Shown in pieces: positions 29,261-37,932 of a stretch of DNA of 64,000 nucleotides. Under the pieces are notes generated by a model, which worked only from the letters and a program-made list of their open reading frames with translations, did no database searches and was not told the DNA's origin. This DNA is from Halomonas sp. Y3. GTDB lineage: Bacteria > Pseudomonadota > Gammaproteobacteria > Pseudomonadales > Halomonadaceae. Numbering within the stretch: the first letter of the stretch is position 1; the number at the start of each line of letters is the position of its first letter. The stretch covers positions 62,001-126,000 of the forward strand of contig NZ_CP099975.1 of NCBI RefSeq assembly GCF_024137965.1, read 5' to 3'. Position numbers and translations under genes: made by a program.

Positions 29261-29755
29261 ATGCACAAACTCAATCTTTTGATCAGCCGCGGCTTGCTAG
29301 GTATCGCCGGGGTGGCTCTGCTGGCCATGGTGTTCCTAGTGGTGGGTAACATAGTTATGCGCCAGGTGGCATCTTCCTTCGGTGGTACCACCGAGATCGT
29401 CGGCTGGCTGACGGCCGTGGTGGTTGCTCTCTCCCTTGCCTATGCGCAACTGCACAAAGCGCATGTGGCGCTGGATATTCTGGTGGCGCGCCTGCCCATG
29501 CGGCTACAGGCGCTGTTGGAGGCCCTGGTGGCCTTGGTGAGCCTGCTGTTTTTCGCCATGGTAGCCCTCAAGCTCTGGGAATATGGCTATAGCGCCATGC
29601 AGCGGGGCATGGTCTCCCAGACTCTTCGCCTGGCGCTCTATCCGATGATCTATCTGGTGGCCTTGGGCTTTTCCGCCTTCTGCCTGGTGTTACTGGCGGA
29701 TTGCCTCGGCGCGCTGAAGCGCCTGGTGGTGACGCAACGAGTGGTGATGACATGA
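29261..29755 (+). CDS. dctQ: TRAP transporter small permease DctQ (with dctP2)
   Basis: A 164-residue four-helix membrane protein. The family pattern MVFLVVGNIVMRQVASSFGGTTEIVGWLTAVVV lies in the first 55 residues, followed by LHKAHVALDILVARLP. It lies 69 bases after dctP2 and its stop overlaps the dctM start (ATGA). Confidence 0.92.
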   Translation: MHKLNLLISRGLLGIAGVALLAMVFLVVGNIVMRQVASSFGGTTEIVGWLTAVVVALSLAYAQLHKAHVALDILVARLPMRLQALLEALVALVSLLFFAMVALKLWEYGYSAMQRGMVSQTLRLALYPMIYLVALGFSAFCLVLLADCLGALKRLVVTQRVVMT

Positions 29756-31041
29756 GCATGGTTTCGATAGCGCTGGTTGGTATTGTGGCGCTTTTCCTGT
29801 TGATTTTGCTCAAGATGCCGATCAGCTTCGCGATGTTCATTGTCGGCTTCTTCGGCATGTTGCATATCACCAGTCCCATGGCTGCGTACAACATCATCAG
29901 CTCGGGCATCTGGGAGCAACTATCGGCATACTCTCTGAGTGTAATTCCGCTATTCATCTTCATGGGAGAGCTATTGTTCCGCTCGGGAATTACCGAGAAA
30001 ATCTTTGCCTCAGCCTATGCCTGGATCGGTCACCGCAAGGGCTCAATGGCCACTACGACCATCCTCAGCAGTGCCGGTTTCGCAGCCGTCAGCGGCTCTA
30101 ATACCGCTACTGCGGCCACTGTTGGCACCATCGCCCTGCCGGAGATGAAAAAATTCGGCTATCAGCGTGCACTTAGCGCCGGTAGTGTGGCTACCGGTGG
30201 CACCCTAGGGGTGATCATTCCCCCCAGCGCTGTGTTAATCGTGATTGCCCTCCAGGCGGAGCTGGCCATTCGCGACCTGTTTATCGCCAGCATCGTGCCG
30301 GGGCTGATTTTGGTAGCCCTGTTCGTGATGACTATCAGCTACCTGTGCCACCGTCGCCCTGAAATGGCTCCAGTTGGCGAGCGTTCCTCATGGAGTGTGC
30401 GCCTGGCTTCACTCAAGGGAGTGTTGGAGGTGGTGGCACTCTTCGCCCTGGTACTGGGCGGCCTCTTCGCCGGCTGGTTCACTTCCACCGAGGCCGCCGC
30501 CGTGGGCTGCGTGGGGGCCCTGGCCATCGTCGCCCTGCAGGGACGGCTGACCCTCGAAGTGCTCCAGGAGGCCTTGGCCAATGCGCTCAAGTCCTCCGCC
30601 ATGATCCTGATGCTGGTAGCCGGGGCGGTGATCTTTGGACGCTTTCTCACGGTGACGCGGCTGCCGTTCCTGGTCGGCGAGTGGGCCGCGGCCCTGCCGC
30701 TGCCGGCGGTGCTGATCATGGCCTGTGTGCTGCTGATCTACGTGATCGGTGGTGCTCTGATGGACGCCATGGGCTTTCTGATCATCTCGATCCCGATCTT
30801 CTTCCCGGTGGCCCTGGCTCTGGGCTACGACCCCATCTGGTTCGGCATCATGGTATGCATCGTCACCAGCATGGGCGCGATCACGCCACCAGTGGGGGTC
30901 AATGCCTTTATCGTCAAGAGCCTCGATCCGGAGCTGGGGTTCGGCGACATCTTCCGCGGGGTGGGCTATTTCATGCTGCCTTACCTGGCCTGCATCCTGT
31001 TGCTGCTTGCCATCCCGGAGCTGGTGCTGTTCGTCCTGTAG
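29752..31041 (+). CDS. dctM: TRAP transporter large permease DctM (with dctP2)
   Basis: A 429-residue multi-helix permease. Signatures include KMPISFAMFIVGFFGM at the N-terminus, GTLGVIIPPSAVLIVIAL, GWFTSTEAAAVGC and ITPPVGVNAFIVKSL. The ATG at 29752 overlaps the dctQ stop, which fixes the start. It completes the second TRAP system of the window. Confidence 0.93.
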   Translation: MSMVSIALVGIVALFLLILLKMPISFAMFIVGFFGMLHITSPMAAYNIISSGIWEQLSAYSLSVIPLFIFMGELLFRSGITEKIFASAYAWIGHRKGSMATTTILSSAGFAAVSGSNTATAATVGTIALPEMKKFGYQRALSAGSVATGGTLGVIIPPSAVLIVIALQAELAIRDLFIASIVPGLILVALFVMTISYLCHRRPEMAPVGERSSWSVRLASLKGVLEVVALFALVLGGLFAGWFTSTEAAAVGCVGALAIVALQGRLTLEVLQEALANALKSSAMILMLVAGAVIFGRFLTVTRLPFLVGEWAAALPLPAVLIMACVLLIYVIGGALMDAMGFLIISIPIFFPVALALGYDPIWFGIMVCIVTSMGAITPPVGVNAFIVKSLDPELGFGDIFRGVGYFMLPYLACILLLLAIPELVLFVL

Positions 31042-31052
31042 GAGGGAGACGT

Positions 31053-31118
31053 ATGGAATTGTCGCTTGATCATATGCTTGAAAATTCATGTGAAATAGAG
31101 TCTAGAGGTGTGGCATGA
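31053..31118 (+). CDS. Possible 21-residue leader peptide coupled to iacH
   Basis: An ATG at 31053 follows a strong ribosome site (GGAGGGAG) and opens a 21-codon frame (begins MELSLDHMLENS). It ends on a TGA that overlaps the iacH ATG as ATGA. The frame contains the whole TTGAAAATTCATGT motif. It could couple iacH translation to transcription from dctM. No homologue is recognised, so this is a prediction from layout only. Confidence 0.4.
   Translation: MELSLDHMLENSCEIESRGVA
31078..31091 (+). promoter_or_regulatory. Shared upstream motif, copy 3 (iacH)
   Basis: A third exact TTGAAAATTCATGT, only 37 bases before the iacH start. It is followed by GAAATAGAG, similar to GATATTGAT at dctP1. Confidence 0.6.
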
Positions 31119-32239
31119 CCTCCATCATCGAACCCCTCTCTCTGGGCCGTGGCTCCAAGCGGGTGGTGGTCAAGGACACCATCGACATCGCTGGCTACCC
31201 AACCCGGGCAGGTTCAGCGGCTCTGGCCGAGTCGGCTTCAGCGGAGCGCCATGCAGAGATTGTCGAGCGCACTCTGTCGGCAGGCTACCAAATCATTGGC
31301 AAGGCTAACCTCCACGAGCTGGCTTTCGGCATGACTGGGCTCAATGCCTGGACCGGAACCCCTGAGAACCCTCGCTTTCCCGAGCTGATTCCCGGTGGCT
31401 CCTCGAGCGGCTCTGCGACGGCAGTCGCGGCAGGCCTGGCCGAGGTTGGCATCGGTACCGATACCGGCGGCTCAATTCGTCTGCCGGCGGCCTGCTGTGG
31501 GCTCTATGGGCTCAAACCGACTTTCGGGCGCCTCGATCGCCGCGGCGTGATGCCGGCGGTCAGCAGCCTCGACTGTGTCGGGCCCATCGCCGCATCGCTC
31601 GAGGAGCTGATCGCCTTTATGGCGGCGGTGGACACGCGGTTCGTCATGCCATCGAACGGTGAGGCGCCACGACTGGCTTGGATTCGAGTGGAGGCCGAAG
31701 ACGCCATCCAAGCAGCGGTAGAGGAGCGCCTGGCCGCCTCGTCGCTGCCCGTTTCGCCGGCCAGCCTCGCGCTGCTGGAGGAGGCTTATGGGGCGGCCAT
31801 GGCGGTGATCAACCGCGAGACCTTCGAGGGCTGCGCGGCCTGGCGAGACGACCCTCGCCTGGGAGCCGATGTGGCCAAGCGTCTAAGGGCCGCGGGACAG
31901 ACCACCGATGTCGAGCTGCGCGATGCCGAGGCGCTGCGCCGCGCCTTTATCACCGAGGTGGATCGTCTCCTCGAGACTCACGATGTTCTGGCGCTGCCGA
32001 CCCTGCCCCATGCACCGCTGACGCGGGCGGCCGCCGAGGCGGGGCAGCAGGACCTGACGATTTCCGCGCTGTTGCGGCCCTTCAACCTCTCCGGACACCC
32101 CGCGCTGACTCTGCCGTTGGCACCCCGGGCGGGCTATCCGCTGGCGCTGCAGCTGGTGGGACGGCGCGGCGATGACGCCGGCCTCTGTCGGGTTGCGCGT
32201 CTCCTGGCCAGAGCCCCGCGGGCGAACGCCCCAGATTAA
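31115..32239 (+). CDS. iacH: Amidase of the iac cluster, IacH-like
   Basis: A 374-residue amidase-signature hydrolase, shorter than the usual 450-500 residues. The Ser-cisSer-Lys triad is complete: Lys in VVVKDTIDIAG, Ser in PGGSSSGSATAV, and the nucleophile Ser in IGTDTGGSIRLPA. In known iac clusters IacH is an amidase needed for part of the indole-3-acetate route, perhaps opening an amide-containing ring product. It heads the run iacH-A-B-C-D-E-F. Confidence 0.82.
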   Translation: MTSIIEPLSLGRGSKRVVVKDTIDIAGYPTRAGSAALAESASAERHAEIVERTLSAGYQIIGKANLHELAFGMTGLNAWTGTPENPRFPELIPGGSSSGSATAVAAGLAEVGIGTDTGGSIRLPAACCGLYGLKPTFGRLDRRGVMPAVSSLDCVGPIAASLEELIAFMAAVDTRFVMPSNGEAPRLAWIRVEAEDAIQAAVEERLAASSLPVSPASLALLEEAYGAAMAVINRETFEGCAAWRDDPRLGADVAKRLRAAGQTTDVELRDAEALRRAFITEVDRLLETHDVLALPTLPHAPLTRAAAEAGQQDLTISALLRPFNLSGHPALTLPLAPRAGYPLALQLVGRRGDDAGLCRVARLLARAPRANAPD

Positions 32240-32257
32240 AACAACAGGAGTTGATTT

Positions 32258-33403
32258 ATGCATAGTACCGTCGACAAGTCCCAGTGGGGCGGGGAAGCCC
32301 GCTTCGATGCGCTGCTCACGTCTATTCGCAGGCGCCGCGGGGAGTTTGAAGCCCAGCGGCATATCTCCCAGGACATCATCGAGGAGTACCAGGCTATCGG
32401 CGTCTATCGCGCCATGGTGCCGACCCGCTACGGCGGCGATGAGAAGTCACCCGCCGAATTCCTCAAGATGGTTGAAGCGATTTCGGCTGCTGATGGCTCC
32501 GCCGGCTGGGTGGCAAGTTTCGGCATGAATCCCGCCTATCTGGCAGCCCTGCCTCCGGAGACCCTCGATGAGGTGTGGAAGGACTCCCCCGATGTGGTCT
32601 TCGCCGGTGGCATCTTCCCACCCCAGTCCGCCGAGCGGGTCGACCGTGGCTTCCGCATCAAGGGACGCTGGAAGTTCGCCAGTGGCTGCATGGGCGCCTC
32701 CCTGTGCGGGGTGGGTATCCTCCCCGATGAGGAGGGCGCCCTACCACGCATGGCGGTTCTGCCCCGCGACCGGGTGGCGATCGACCCGACCTGGGACATG
32801 CTGGGCATGGTGGCCACCGGCAGCCACGATCTGGTGGTTGAGGATGCCTATGTGCCGGAGGAGTGGACCTTCGTGCGCGGCGGCAAGCCCACCATCGAGG
32901 CGCCCTTCTTCCGCTACCCCTCGCTCTCCTTCGCCGCCCAGGTGCTGGCGGTGACCACCCTGGGCCTGGCCCGGGAGGCGCTGGACATCGTTCGCGCCAT
33001 GGCCGGCGGGCGCAAGTCGGTCACCGGCGCTCCCAACCTGGGCGAGCGGGAGTATGCGCAGATTGCCCTCGGCAAGGCCGAGGCCAGGGTGCGTGCCGCC
33101 CGCGCCTTCTTCTACGACAGCACCGAGGCCGCCTGGGCGGCCATCGAGGCCGGGGGCGAACCGAGCCGCGACCAGGTCAACCTTCTGCGTCTCTCCACCA
33201 CCCACCTGACTCGGGAGTGCGCTGAGGCGATTCGTGACGTCTACCAGATCAGCGGCATGACCGGAGCCGACAACGGCCACCCCCTGTCTCGCATTCTGCG
33301 CGACTCCCAGCTCTGCACTCAGCACGCCTTCATGGGCGAGATCACCTGGAAGAACGCCGGAGCCATCTTCTTCGGCCATGAGCCCTTGCCGGGCTACCTC
33401 TAA
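32258..33403 (+). CDS. iacA: Indole-3-acetate monooxygenase, IacA-like
   Basis: A 381-residue flavin-dependent oxygenase with the acyl-CoA dehydrogenase fold (group D, HpaH/HsaA type). Features include the N-terminal helical part, AISAADGSAGWVASFGMNPAY near residue 75, the beta domain with GRWKFASGCMGAS, and a C-terminal four-helix bundle with RECAEAIRDVYQISGM. IacA performs the first oxidation of indole-3-acetate using reduced flavin from a reductase (IacG, 40620). It follows iacH after 18 bases, with ACAGGAG before the ATG. Confidence 0.88.
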   Translation: MHSTVDKSQWGGEARFDALLTSIRRRRGEFEAQRHISQDIIEEYQAIGVYRAMVPTRYGGDEKSPAEFLKMVEAISAADGSAGWVASFGMNPAYLAALPPETLDEVWKDSPDVVFAGGIFPPQSAERVDRGFRIKGRWKFASGCMGASLCGVGILPDEEGALPRMAVLPRDRVAIDPTWDMLGMVATGSHDLVVEDAYVPEEWTFVRGGKPTIEAPFFRYPSLSFAAQVLAVTTLGLAREALDIVRAMAGGRKSVTGAPNLGEREYAQIALGKAEARVRAARAFFYDSTEAAWAAIEAGGEPSRDQVNLLRLSTTHLTRECAEAIRDVYQISGMTGADNGHPLSRILRDSQLCTQHAFMGEITWKNAGAIFFGHEPLPGYL

Positions 33404-33441
33404 ACAATATTGTCCACACCAACTCAACGGAGATCACCACT

Positions 33442-33786
33442 ATGCACCGCGTACTCTTCTGCATCGGCATCAACCAGAACTTCATGAATGCGCCCGCTGA
33501 GGAGGGCAAGCAGGTCTGGCAGGCCTTCAGCCAGATGATGCAGGGCATCGATGAGCTGCCCGGCGTTACCATCCTGGGAATCATGGACGACGACCGCATC
33601 ATGGTCGGCCCGTCCGCCACCGCCCCCTGGACCGCCTACATCATGGCCGACGTCCCGGACTACGAGAGCGTCGTCGCCGCCTGCAACTTCTTCCGTACCA
33701 CCCCAGTGGGGGACGGCACCTACAAACTGTGGAAATACGCCCGAGTCGAGGCCCGTATCGGCCGCGAACTGGTCGTTCCCAACTAG
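33442..33786 (+). CDS. iacB: Small protein of the iac cluster, IacB-like
   Basis: A 114-residue protein (start MHRVLFCIGINQNF) with no known catalytic motif. Its position between the iacA oxygenase and the iacC dioxygenase is where IacB sits in known clusters. It has the look of a small alpha/beta-barrel protein. Function in the pathway is unresolved. Confidence 0.75.
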   Translation: MHRVLFCIGINQNFMNAPAEEGKQVWQAFSQMMQGIDELPGVTILGIMDDDRIMVGPSATAPWTAYIMADVPDYESVVAACNFFRTTPVGDGTYKLWKYARVEARIGRELVVPN

Positions 33787-33834
33787 GAAGTCACCGCGGC
33801 CTGCCGGCCCGGACCATTCGATAAGGAGACGACA

Positions 33835-35124
33835 ATGAACAAGCTGATCGATATTGAGAACATCACCGCCGACCCCGGCCACCTGGTGGAGGAGGGGCGC
33901 ATCCACAAGAGCCTCTACTCCGATCCCGCGATCTTCGAGCAGGAGCTGGAGCGGATCTTCAACTCGACCTGGGTGTGGGTGGCCCACGAGAGCGAAGTGG
34001 CCGAGGCTGGCAGCTACAAGACCGCTTTCATCGGTCGCCAGCCGGTGATCGTCAGCCGCGACCGCAAGAAGAATATCCATGTGCTGCTCAACCGCTGCCG
34101 TCACCGGGGTGCCACCGTGTGTGAGGGCAAGAAGGGCAAGACAAAGGCCTTTACCTGCCCCTATCACGGATGGGGTTACTCCCTGGATGGCGAGCTGCGC
34201 GCCATTCCCAAGGCCGAGGAGTATGAGGGCGTCATCGACAAGCAGGAGTTGCCGCTGGAGCGCCTGCGCCACGACTCCTATCAGGGCATGATCTTCGCCA
34301 CCTTCAACGAGGATGCCGAGCCGCTGGAAACCTTCCTGGGTGGCGCCAGGAAGTGGATCGACCTTTTCATGAAGCAGTCCGGCGGCTATCCGCTGCAGGT
34401 GCTCGGCGATCACCGCTTCCGCTTCCCCGGCAACTGGAAGATTCAGCTGGAAAACACCACCGACGCCTACCACTTCCCCATCGTCCACAAGTCCTTTATC
34501 TCCTCGCTGGATGATCAGACCTCCGAGGTCTTCGACTTCCTCGACGGCGAGGGCTTCGTCGAGGATCTGGGCAATGGCCACAGTGTCATGGTGATGATCC
34601 CCGAGCTGGTCGACCTGGAGGCCAACCTGGACGACCCCATCCCCGAGCGCTTCGCGGAGCTGGCCGAGGCGCTGCGCGGCGAGGGCCATGAGGAGGCCGA
34701 GGTGCGTCGCCTGGTGCGCGCCGTGGGCGGCACCGGCTTCAACCTCAACCTCTTCCCCAACGTGGCCTGCTCCATGGCCTTCTTCCGGGTACTGACCCCG
34801 ATCAGCGTCGAGGAGACCGAGATCCACCATGTGGCCATAGGCGGCGCCGGGGCCCCGGCACCTTTTAATCAGATGCGCATGCGTCTCCACGAGCACTTCC
34901 AGGGCCCCATGGGCTTCGGCACCCCGGACGATGCCGAGGGCTGGGAGCGGGTGCAGAAGGGCTCATTGGCCGGCCCCGATGGCTGGATCCTGGTCAATCG
35001 TGGCCTCAAGCGAATGCAACCCTCCGCTGACGGCAACCCGGCTGGAGCGGTCTGCTCCGAGACCGGCATGCGTGCCGCCTATCAGATGTGGAAGCGACTG
35101 ATGACCGAAGAGGCAGGGGAGTAA
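33835..35124 (+). CDS. iacC: Rieske ring-hydroxylating dioxygenase large subunit, IacC-like
   Basis: A 429-residue alpha subunit. The Rieske cluster motif is CRHRGATVCEG ... CPYHGWGYSLDG (about residues 87-118). The mononuclear iron site is in ENTTDAYHFPIVHKSF (about residue 208). In known clusters IacC/IacD with reductase IacF act on an oxidised intermediate on the way to catechol. A GGAGAC ribosome site precedes the start. The gene is 6 bases from iacD. Confidence 0.87.
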   Translation: MNKLIDIENITADPGHLVEEGRIHKSLYSDPAIFEQELERIFNSTWVWVAHESEVAEAGSYKTAFIGRQPVIVSRDRKKNIHVLLNRCRHRGATVCEGKKGKTKAFTCPYHGWGYSLDGELRAIPKAEEYEGVIDKQELPLERLRHDSYQGMIFATFNEDAEPLETFLGGARKWIDLFMKQSGGYPLQVLGDHRFRFPGNWKIQLENTTDAYHFPIVHKSFISSLDDQTSEVFDFLDGEGFVEDLGNGHSVMVMIPELVDLEANLDDPIPERFAELAEALRGEGHEEAEVRRLVRAVGGTGFNLNLFPNVACSMAFFRVLTPISVEETEIHHVAIGGAGAPAPFNQMRMRLHEHFQGPMGFGTPDDAEGWERVQKGSLAGPDGWILVNRGLKRMQPSADGNPAGAVCSETGMRAAYQMWKRLMTEEAGE

Positions 35125-35130
35125 TAGATC

Positions 35131-35610
35131 ATGGCAGATACCAGCATGTTTCAGCAGGCGATCGACTTCATCAACAGCGAGGCCGATCTGCTCGACCACA
35201 AGGCCTACGCCGACTGGCTGGGGCTCTGGGAGCGCGACGGCATCTATGTGGTGCCGGTGGATATCCACGAGTCCGATTTCGCCAACACTCTCAACTTCGC
35301 CTACGACGATCACGCCATGCGCGAGATGCGGGTGGCGCGTCTGGAGAGCGGTGAATCGGTCTCCGGCGAGGCCCAGGAAGGCACGGTGCGCAGCCTGTCG
35401 CGCTTTCGCCTGCTGGAGGAGAGCGACCAGGAGATCCGGCTGCGCTGCGCCATGTTCCTCAGCGAGGTGCGCCTGGCCAAGCCGCTGCTCTACCCCGCCA
35501 ACGTGGAGTACCGGCTGACCAAGACTCGCGCGGGACTGCGCCTGCATACCAAGGTGGTGCGTCTGATCAATGCCGGCCATCACCTCAACACCGTCGCCTT
35601 TATCTTCTGA
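35131..35610 (+). CDS. iacD: Ring-hydroxylating dioxygenase small subunit, IacD-like
   Basis: A 159-residue beta subunit of the SnoaL-like fold. Typical features are ADLLDHKAYADWLGLWERDGIYVVP near residue 14 and the central RSLSRFRLLEES. It supports assembly of the alpha3-beta3 oxygenase. Its place right after iacC confirms the pairing. Confidence 0.86.
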   Translation: MADTSMFQQAIDFINSEADLLDHKAYADWLGLWERDGIYVVPVDIHESDFANTLNFAYDDHAMREMRVARLESGESVSGEAQEGTVRSLSRFRLLEESDQEIRLRCAMFLSEVRLAKPLLYPANVEYRLTKTRAGLRLHTKVVRLINAGHHLNTVAFIF

Positions 35611-35632
35611 GGCCCTTCTTGAGGAGAGGCAT

Positions 35633-36376
35633 ATGCAACAGATCGCCGTGATCACCGGCGCCGCCCAGGGACTGGGCGGCGTCATCGCCGAGCAGCTGCT
35701 GGCGGATGGCTTTTGCGTGGCCATCACCGACCGTGACCGGGAGGGTGCCGAGCGCCTGGCCCGGGAACTCGACCCCACTGGTGAGCGGGCCATGGCCCTG
35801 GGCCTGGACGTGACCCGCAAGGAAGACTTCAGCGCGGCCCTGGCGGCGGTGGAGGGGCGCCTCGGCGCGCCCACTGCCCTGGTCAACAACGCCGCCATGA
35901 CGCCCACCACGCCGGTGATGGAGATCACCCCGGAGGAGTTCGACGCCGTGGTGGCCATCAACCAGCGCGGCACCTTCTTCGGCTGCCAGGTGTTCGGCGA
36001 CTACTTCGCCGGCCGAGGCCATGGGCGCATCGTCAATATCGCCTCACTGGCGGGGCAGAACGGCGGCACCGCCTCCGGCGCCCATTACGCCGCCAGCAAG
36101 GGTGCCATCCTGACCCTGACCAAGGTGTTCGCCGGGCAGCTGGCGGCGTCTAATGTCACCGTCAATGCAGTGGCTCCGGGTCCCCTGGATCTGCCTTCGG
36201 TGCGAGCCGCGGTCCCGGCCGACAAGCTGGAAAACATCATCGAACGGGTGATTCCTGTCAAGCGTCTGGGTAACCCGGCCTTCGTGGCAAAGACCGTGGC
36301 GCGTCTGCTAGGTGACGAGGCGGATTTCGTCACCGGGGCGACCTGGGACATCAACGGCGGCATCTACATGCGCTAG
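35633..36376 (+). CDS. iacE: Short-chain dehydrogenase, IacE-like
   Basis: A 247-residue SDR enzyme. The cofactor motif TGAAQGLGG is at residues 9-17, the NNAAMTPTT segment near residue 88, and the active-site Tyr-Lys pair in HYAASKGA near residue 150. In known iac clusters IacE is the reductase acting after IacA. The ATG at 35633 is favoured by GAGGAGAGG just upstream. Confidence 0.85.
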   Translation: MQQIAVITGAAQGLGGVIAEQLLADGFCVAITDRDREGAERLARELDPTGERAMALGLDVTRKEDFSAALAAVEGRLGAPTALVNNAAMTPTTPVMEITPEEFDAVVAINQRGTFFGCQVFGDYFAGRGHGRIVNIASLAGQNGGTASGAHYAASKGAILTLTKVFAGQLAASNVTVNAVAPGPLDLPSVRAAVPADKLENIIERVIPVKRLGNPAFVAKTVARLLGDEADFVTGATWDINGGIYMR

Positions 36377-36400
36377 CCGCTCGTCGGCGAGGAGCCAATC

Positions 36401-37357
36401 ATGACACAAGAGACTCTTACCCTGCGGGTCGCGCGACGCCAGGAGCACACCGACGAGATCGCGGTGTTGGAGCTGGTCGCCGCCGATGGTGTCTCCCTAC
36501 CGCCTTTCGAGGCGGGGGCCCATATCGACTTGCATCTGGGTGAAGGACTGGTGCGCCAGTACTCCCTAAGCAATGCCCCCGCCCAAGGTGATCGCTATCG
36601 CCTGGGGGTGCTCAATGACCCCAACTCCCGAGGGGGATCCCGGGCGGTGCATGAGCATCTTCATGAGGGCGCCGAGGTGCTGGCCAGCGCTCCGCGCAAC
36701 CACTTTCCCTTGGATGCCTCGGCGGGGCACAGCTTGCTGGTGGGCGGCGGTATTGGCATCACTCCAATGATCGCCATGGCCCATGCCCTTAAGGGCGAGG
36801 GACGCTCCTTCGAGCTCCATTACTGCTGCCGCTCCCGGGGCAAGGCTGCCTTCCTGGAGGAGCTCGAGGGGACCTTCGGCGAGTCCCTGGTGCTTCACTG
36901 CGACGATCAGGGACCGAGTCAGCGCCTGGATATCGCCTCGCTGCTCGCCGCCCAAGGCGACGACGCTCACCTCTATGTATGTGGCCCGACCGGCTTCATG
37001 GACTGGGTGATCGGCGCCGCTGGTGAGGCGGGCTGGCCGAGCGCCCGTGTGCACTTCGAGTACTTCAGCGCTGAGGTTGACACCAGCGGTGGCGCCTTCG
37101 TGGTGGAGGCCGCGATCAGCGGCGTCACCGTGCGGGTGGAGGAGGGCATGTCCATTGCCCAGGCCCTCAAGGCCGCCGGGGTCAAGGTGGACGTCTCTTG
37201 CGAGGAGGGCGTCTGCGGTACTTGTATCTGCGATGTGCTGGAAGGAATCCCTGACCACCGCGACCACTTCCTCAACGATGAGGAGAAGGCAGACAACGAT
37301 CAGATAGCAGTGTGCTGCTCGCGTGCCAAGAGCGAGCGGCTGGTCATCGACCTGTAG
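36401..37357 (+). CDS. iacF: Dioxygenase reductase, IacF-like (flavin + 2Fe-2S)
   Basis: A 318-residue reductase built in the order flavin domain (RQYSLSNAPAQGDRY near residue 51), NAD domain (LLVGGGIGITPMIA) and C-terminal plant-type ferredoxin (CEEGVCGTCICDV, later CCSRA). This is the phthalate-dioxygenase-reductase layout. It would feed electrons to IacC. A GAGGAG-like ribosome site precedes the ATG. Confidence 0.85.
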   Translation: MTQETLTLRVARRQEHTDEIAVLELVAADGVSLPPFEAGAHIDLHLGEGLVRQYSLSNAPAQGDRYRLGVLNDPNSRGGSRAVHEHLHEGAEVLASAPRNHFPLDASAGHSLLVGGGIGITPMIAMAHALKGEGRSFELHYCCRSRGKAAFLEELEGTFGESLVLHCDDQGPSQRLDIASLLAAQGDDAHLYVCGPTGFMDWVIGAAGEAGWPSARVHFEYFSAEVDTSGGAFVVEAAISGVTVRVEEGMSIAQALKAAGVKVDVSCEEGVCGTCICDVLEGIPDHRDHFLNDEEKADNDQIAVCCSRAKSERLVIDL

Positions 37358-37383
37358 CATAACCCAACGAGGAGAACGCGACG

Positions 37384-37932
37384 ATGGGTGCATGGAATCG
37401 GCGCTGGTGTGAGCGAATCCTGAGCTTCTGTGGCCTTTGCCTACTGGCGATTGCATTCGTCATTGGTCTCGGCGTGGTGATGCACCTGCTGGGGCTGTCG
37501 AGGCTGGTTGACTTCGAGCGTTCCTACTGGCTAGTGGGGCGAGCGATTACCTTCAACAGCCTTATGGGGCTGCAGGTGCTGCTCTTCTCGATGGCCATAA
37601 TGCTGGCGCTCGCACCGGTGCTACTGCTTGATCGTCATGTACGGGTCGATGTCCTGCACGGGCGGCTGTCGCGACGCGGGCAGCGTTGGCTCGAGATGGT
37701 CGGTCACCTGGGCTTCGCGCTGCCCTTCTTCGGTTTCCTGCTGTTGCCCGCCTGGCGCTTCGTCGAGCGCGCCTTCCTGACCGGCGAGCGCTCGACGGAT
37801 GGCGGGCTGAATGATCTCTATGTGATCAAGGCGCTGCTGCCCCTGGGCATCGTCATGGTCCTGGTGGCTCTGCTCATCGCGATCACTTGCCTGCTGCGCG
37901 GGCGCACCCCGCGGGAGGTGGCCCATGGCTGA
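37384..37932 (+). CDS. TRAP transporter small permease inside the iac cluster (FcbT2-like)
   Basis: A 182-residue membrane protein with four helices; the longer spacing between helices 1 and 2 is typical of the mannitol/chloroaromatic TRAP group. LALAPVLLLDRHVRVDVLHGRLS in the centre is the family loop. It follows iacF after 26 bases and overlaps dctM by 8, so it appears co-transcribed with the iac genes. Confidence 0.85.
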   Translation: MGAWNRRWCERILSFCGLCLLAIAFVIGLGVVMHLLGLSRLVDFERSYWLVGRAITFNSLMGLQVLLFSMAIMLALAPVLLLDRHVRVDVLHGRLSRRGQRWLEMVGHLGFALPFFGFLLLPAWRFVERAFLTGERSTDGGLNDLYVIKALLPLGIVMVLVALLIAITCLLRGRTPREVAHG

